A stretch of DNA of 9,084 nucleotides from the NCBI GenBank assembly GCA_026986135.1, contig JALSPD010000127.1, positions 1 through 9,084 of the forward strand, given 5' to 3'. Every line of letters begins with the position of its first letter. Positions within the stretch are counted from its first letter, which is position 1. The stretch comes from DHVE2 group archaeon. GTDB lineage: Archaea; Thermoplasmatota; Thermoplasmata; Thermoplasmatales; Aciduliprofundaceae. Below the pieces are notes generated by a model. The model ran no database searches. It had not been told where the DNA came from and saw nothing but the letters and a program-made list of their open reading frames with translations. The translations under genes and the position numbers were made by a program. This document shows positions 7,585 to 9,084 of the stretch, piece after piece.

Positions 7585-7934
7585 TCTTTTTTCACCCCCC
7601 TCTTACAGGGCTCTCCTTCACATTGATCTATCTTTGTCCCTTCCCAGAGGGGCACACCGGATTTGTACGCAGCTCTCGCCATGGCACTGGCGCCAACAGG
7701 GGCAGTAAGGGCAATGAAAACAATGATAATTATCGCCTTCAACAGCCATCCTGGCTGCATAAGACCCACGCCGAGCACAATGGACATCAAACCAAGGGTG
7801 GTTGTTTTGGTTGACGCTTGCATTCTGTTATACACGTCCGGCATCCTGATAAGACCAATACCACCCAGTATGAAGAAAACAGCCCCTATGAAACACAGAA
7901 CAATGCCAATATAGTACAGAATCAGTGCAATCAT
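7581..7934 (-). CDS. mrpG: MrpG/MnhG-like antiporter subunit
   Basis: A 117-aa protein with three membrane helices (about 5-28, 45-60 and 65-85). The family mark is GLIRMPDVYNRMQASTKTTTLG at about residues 27-48, given here only to show the RMPDxYxRxxAxTK pattern. MrpG is a small structural subunit of the Mrp-type membrane arm. The C-terminal tail is hydrophilic and contains two cysteines spaced Cys105-x4-Cys110 (QCEGEPCK). This is not part of the usual family motif as far as I know. The start ATG at 7934 overlaps the mrpF stop by 4 bases and follows GGAGGGAGG. Confidence 0.95.
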   Translation of the reverse strand: MIALILYYIGIVLCFIGAVFFILGGIGLIRMPDVYNRMQASTKTTTLGLMSIVLGVGLMQPGWLLKAIIIIVFIALTAPVGASAMARAAYKSGVPLWEGTKIDQCEGEPCKRGVKKE

Positions 7935-8191
7935 AGGCCTCCCTCCAGATACCGTGCAACCACTATTAAACCAACAAAGGATAGTATAGCGAACACGAGT
8001 GTGACATCCACATATATAAACCGTCCAGAGAGAAACGCAATGAGGATAAGAAGACCTGCAGTTACATTTGTTATTGCGTCAAGCGCCACCATGCGATCCG
8101 CTGCGCTGGGGCCACGGATAAGTCTGTACAGGGCAAGAAAGGTCGCAATGGCTAGCAGAGAAATCAAGGTGAAAAAAAGAATATCCATCAT
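7931..8191 (-). CDS. mrpF: MrpF/MnhF-like antiporter subunit
   Basis: An 86-aa protein with three membrane helices. The family mark RLIRGPSAADRMVALDAIT lies at about residues 23-41 (RGPxxxDRxxALD pattern). It is a small subunit of the Mrp membrane arm. I start it at ATG 8191: GGGGGTG (8197-8203) lies 5 bases upstream and the ATGA overlap with the mrpE stop is conserved. The in-frame ATG at 8212 would add seven residues (MVEGGVF) encoded by that ribosome binding site, so it is less likely. A second ATG at 8188 is also possible. Confidence 0.94.
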   Translation of the reverse strand: MMDILFFTLISLLAIATFLALYRLIRGPSAADRMVALDAITNVTAGLLILIAFLSGRFIYVDVTLVFAILSFVGLIVVARYLEGGL

Positions 8192-8715
8192 GAAAACACC
8201 CCCTTCAACCATTTCTCAAAAGCACCCTTTATAATATCGCCCGCATCCTTTAAATCATCACAGATATGGACCCAGTGAATGTACAGGTTGTTTCCCTGGA
8301 CCTCCATCGTCATTGTACCAGGAGTTAGGGTTATGGAATTGCCTAGCAGCAACTTTGCCATGTCAGGCTCAAGATCGGTATTTATCTTAACTATGCCTGG
8401 CTTGAGTGCCTTGTTTAGATCTGGAGTAAGCACTATCTTGGCCATATTCAGATTTGCCTTTATCATCTCCCAAACAAAAACAATAGCATAAATTATGAAA
8501 TAGCCGATTCTACGCGGATGAAAGTACTTCAAAGATGCGCCTGGAAGATACCTGTATGTAAGGGCCGCAACAACCAAGGATACGATCAATCCCACAATAA
8601 CCTCCTGTAAAAGCGCTTCTCTGCTCATTCCAGGCGAGTAGATAAGCGCTACCCATGTGAGGAATGTAATCACACTCACAAAGGCATAGCCTGACGCTCC
8701 GCTGTGTTCGGGCAT
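8188..8715 (-). CDS. mrpE: MrpE/MnhE-like antiporter subunit, first gene of the operon
   Basis: A 175-aa protein: two or three N-terminal membrane helices (about 11-27, 37-53, 69-87), then a cytoplasmic domain with the MrpE signature GNSITLTPGTMTMEV at about residues 125-139 and LYIHWVH. It belongs to the Mrp module and is normally its first gene in MBH/MBX operons, as here. The start is uncertain. The frame is open upstream to a TTG at 8805, with ATG at 8766. I prefer ATG 8715 because the TATA-like run at 8731-8742 lies about 22 bases before it, the length then matches the family (about 160-175 aa), and no ribosome binding site precedes the upstream codons. That would make the transcript leaderless or nearly so. 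Confidence 0.88.
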   Translation of the reverse strand: MPEHSGASGYAFVSVITFLTWVALIYSPGMSREALLQEVIVGLIVSLVVAALTYRYLPGASLKYFHPRRIGYFIIYAIVFVWEMIKANLNMAKIVLTPDLNKALKPGIVKINTDLEPDMAKLLLGNSITLTPGTMTMEVQGNNLYIHWVHICDDLKDAGDIIKGAFEKWLKGVFS

Positions 8716-8730
8716 AGGTGGGACATTGCG

Positions 8731-8752
8731 TATATATATATTACCTTTTCCG
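8731..8752 (-). promoter_or_regulatory. Probable archaeal promoter (BRE + TATA) of the operon
   Basis: On the minus strand a purine-rich element, GGAAAAGG (8744-8751), is followed directly by a TATA-like run AATATATATATA (8731-8742). This is the layout of an archaeal BRE/TATA pair. The TATA centre lies about 22 bases from ATG 8715, so transcription would begin at or near the start codon. It is the only such element seen ahead of the twelve-gene run. It falls inside the longer possible mrpE reading frame, which is part of the reason for rejecting the upstream starts. No transcript data are available. Confidence 0.5.
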
Positions 8753-8783
8753 AATCTCGCAGCCATAATGTAGGCTATGATGC

Positions 8784-8798
8784 TTTTCGCCACGAAAA
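8784..8798. promoter_or_regulatory. Perfect short palindrome upstream of the TATA box, possible operator
   Basis: TTTTCG-CCA-CGAAAA: two perfect 6-base arms around a 3-base centre, about 40 bases upstream of the putative BRE/TATA. The spacing would suit an activator site. It could also be a small hairpin at the end of the CRISPR-side transcript, or chance in AT-rich DNA. Just upstream on the minus strand the short word TCGCAAA occurs twice (about 8809-8823). Confidence 0.25.
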
Positions 8799-8881
8799 TT
8801 TTCAAGTTTTGCGATTTGCGAAAATACCATCTGTCCTGAGAATGTTTTTGATGTTGATTTCAATTATTCATTATGCAGTTT

Positions 8882-8911
8882 TGTTTAATCTCACCATGGT
8901 CAGATTTTAAC
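8882..8911 (-). repeat. Degenerate terminal (trailer) CRISPR repeat
   Basis: It matches the repeat at 26 of 30 positions. The 20 bases at 8892-8911 are identical. All four differences lie in the ten bases that form the 3' end on the transcribed strand, so the ATTGAAAG handle has become ATTAAACA. Decay at the 3' end of the last repeat is the usual mark of the trailer end of an array and agrees with the inferred direction. Confidence 0.85.
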
Positions 8912-9084
8912 CAGATGAGACAAAATATGGCGATAAGTATAGAGATTTCTTTCAATCCCACCATGGTCAGATTTTAACATTTTTTGCCCACTTCCTCAAT
9001 TTTGGAATGTATTTTTCCTTTCAATCCCACCATGGTCAGATTTTAACAACAATAACGATTACGGCAAGATAACCATTAATATCA
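8882..9084 (-). CRISPR. CRISPR array, trailer end, continuing past the right edge
   Basis: Three copies of a 30-base repeat lie at 8882-8911, 8949-8978 and 9018-9047. The last two are identical. Spacers are 37 bases (8912-8948) and 39 bases (8979-9017), all different, plus at least 37 bases of a third (9048-9084). Read on the minus strand, the repeat starts GTTAAAATCTGACC and ends GGGATTGAAAG. That ending is typical of the 5' handle of mature crRNAs in archaeal type I and III systems, so the array is probably transcribed on the minus strand from a leader outside the window. The repeat centre is ACCATGGT, a self-complementary 8-mer with no loop, so a stable hairpin is unlikely. No cas genes are in the window, so the subtype cannot be assigned. 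Confidence 0.93.

Larger units (their letters stand above)
8716..8881. other. AT-rich interval between the operon and the CRISPR array
   Basis: About 166 bases without a convincing gene. It holds the putative promoter and palindrome listed separately. The mrpE frame continues through part of it to a TTG at 8805, but those codons lack a ribosome binding site. On the minus strand, short T runs (TTTT near 8820-8824 and 8797-8802) might help end transcripts coming from the array. I see no strong stem-loop terminator and no recognisable CRISPR leader, which should lie at the other end of the array. Confidence 0.5.

Noticed and set aside
1..8715. Conventional NADH-quinone oxidoreductase (complex I) operon
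   Set aside because: Mrp-type subunits E, F, G and B and an MbhD-like gene are present, NuoA/J/N-type gene order is absent, no NADH-binding genes are seen, and the cysteine motifs of the core subunits are not those of complex I.
8700..8881. SurR-type redox-sensor box (GTTxxxAAC)
   Set aside because: Looked for because of the likely sulfur link. No copy was found in the promoter region on either strand.
8857..8886. Possible extra decayed CRISPR repeat (TTTCAAT, then CAG and TTT at the right spacing)
   Set aside because: Only about half of the positions match, it overlaps the terminal repeat, and there is no room for a spacer. Chance similarity in AT-rich DNA is enough to explain it.
8704..8910. 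Plus-strand frame of 68 codons running into the CRISPR repeat
   Set aside because: It crosses the promoter region and the terminal repeat and has no ribosome binding site or recognisable domain.

Overview
The window is archaeal, most likely from a thermophilic euryarchaeon. Three things point that way: a membrane-bound hydrogenase/sulfane-reductase type gene cluster of the kind known from Thermococcales and related heterotrophs; archaeal Shine-Dalgarno sites of the GGAGGTG/GGGGGTG type with Arg and Ile often encoded by AGA/AGG and ATA; and a 30-bp CRISPR repeat ending in ATTGAAAG on its coding strand. The genus cannot be fixed from the sequence alone. A sulfur-reducing Thermococcales- or Aciduliprofundum-like archaeon is a reasonable guess, not a demonstrated fact.

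Positions 1-8715 hold a single minus-strand operon of twelve genes, read from right to left. First comes a Mrp-type cation/proton antiporter module: mrpE, mrpF, mrpG, an MbhD-like small protein, an MbhE+MrpB fusion, mrpC, and an MrpD/NuoM-like antiporter subunit. Next is a second, larger antiporter-like subunit (617 aa) with a C-terminal extension. Then come the complex-I-like core genes: NuoH-like membrane anchor, NuoB-like iron-sulfur subunit, NuoC-like subunit and a NuoD-like large subunit that runs off the left edge. Every junction overlaps by 1-7 bases, mostly ATGA, and Shine-Dalgarno sites lie inside the preceding genes. The subunits are therefore probably made by coupled translation. 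No NADH-binding module is visible. A NuoI-like ferredoxin subunit would be expected beyond position 1.

The order antiporter, second antiporter, NuoH, NuoB, NuoC, NuoD, together with a large subunit whose first nickel-binding motif is altered (CRIC followed by VPE rather than RxCGxC), fits the MBX/MBS sulfane-sulfur reductase branch better than the hydrogen-evolving MBH branch. The inferred job is to take electrons from reduced ferredoxin, pass them to sulfur compounds, and couple this to Na+ or H+ translocation through the Mrp-like membrane arm.

Positions 8716-8881 are AT-rich and hold the probable promoter (TATA-like run at 8731-8742) and a perfect short palindrome upstream of it. Positions 8882-9084 hold the trailer end of a CRISPR array: two exact 30-bp repeats, one degenerate terminal repeat, two complete spacers and one cut by the window edge. 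The repeat orientation implies that the array is transcribed on the minus strand, toward the operon. No cas genes are in the window.
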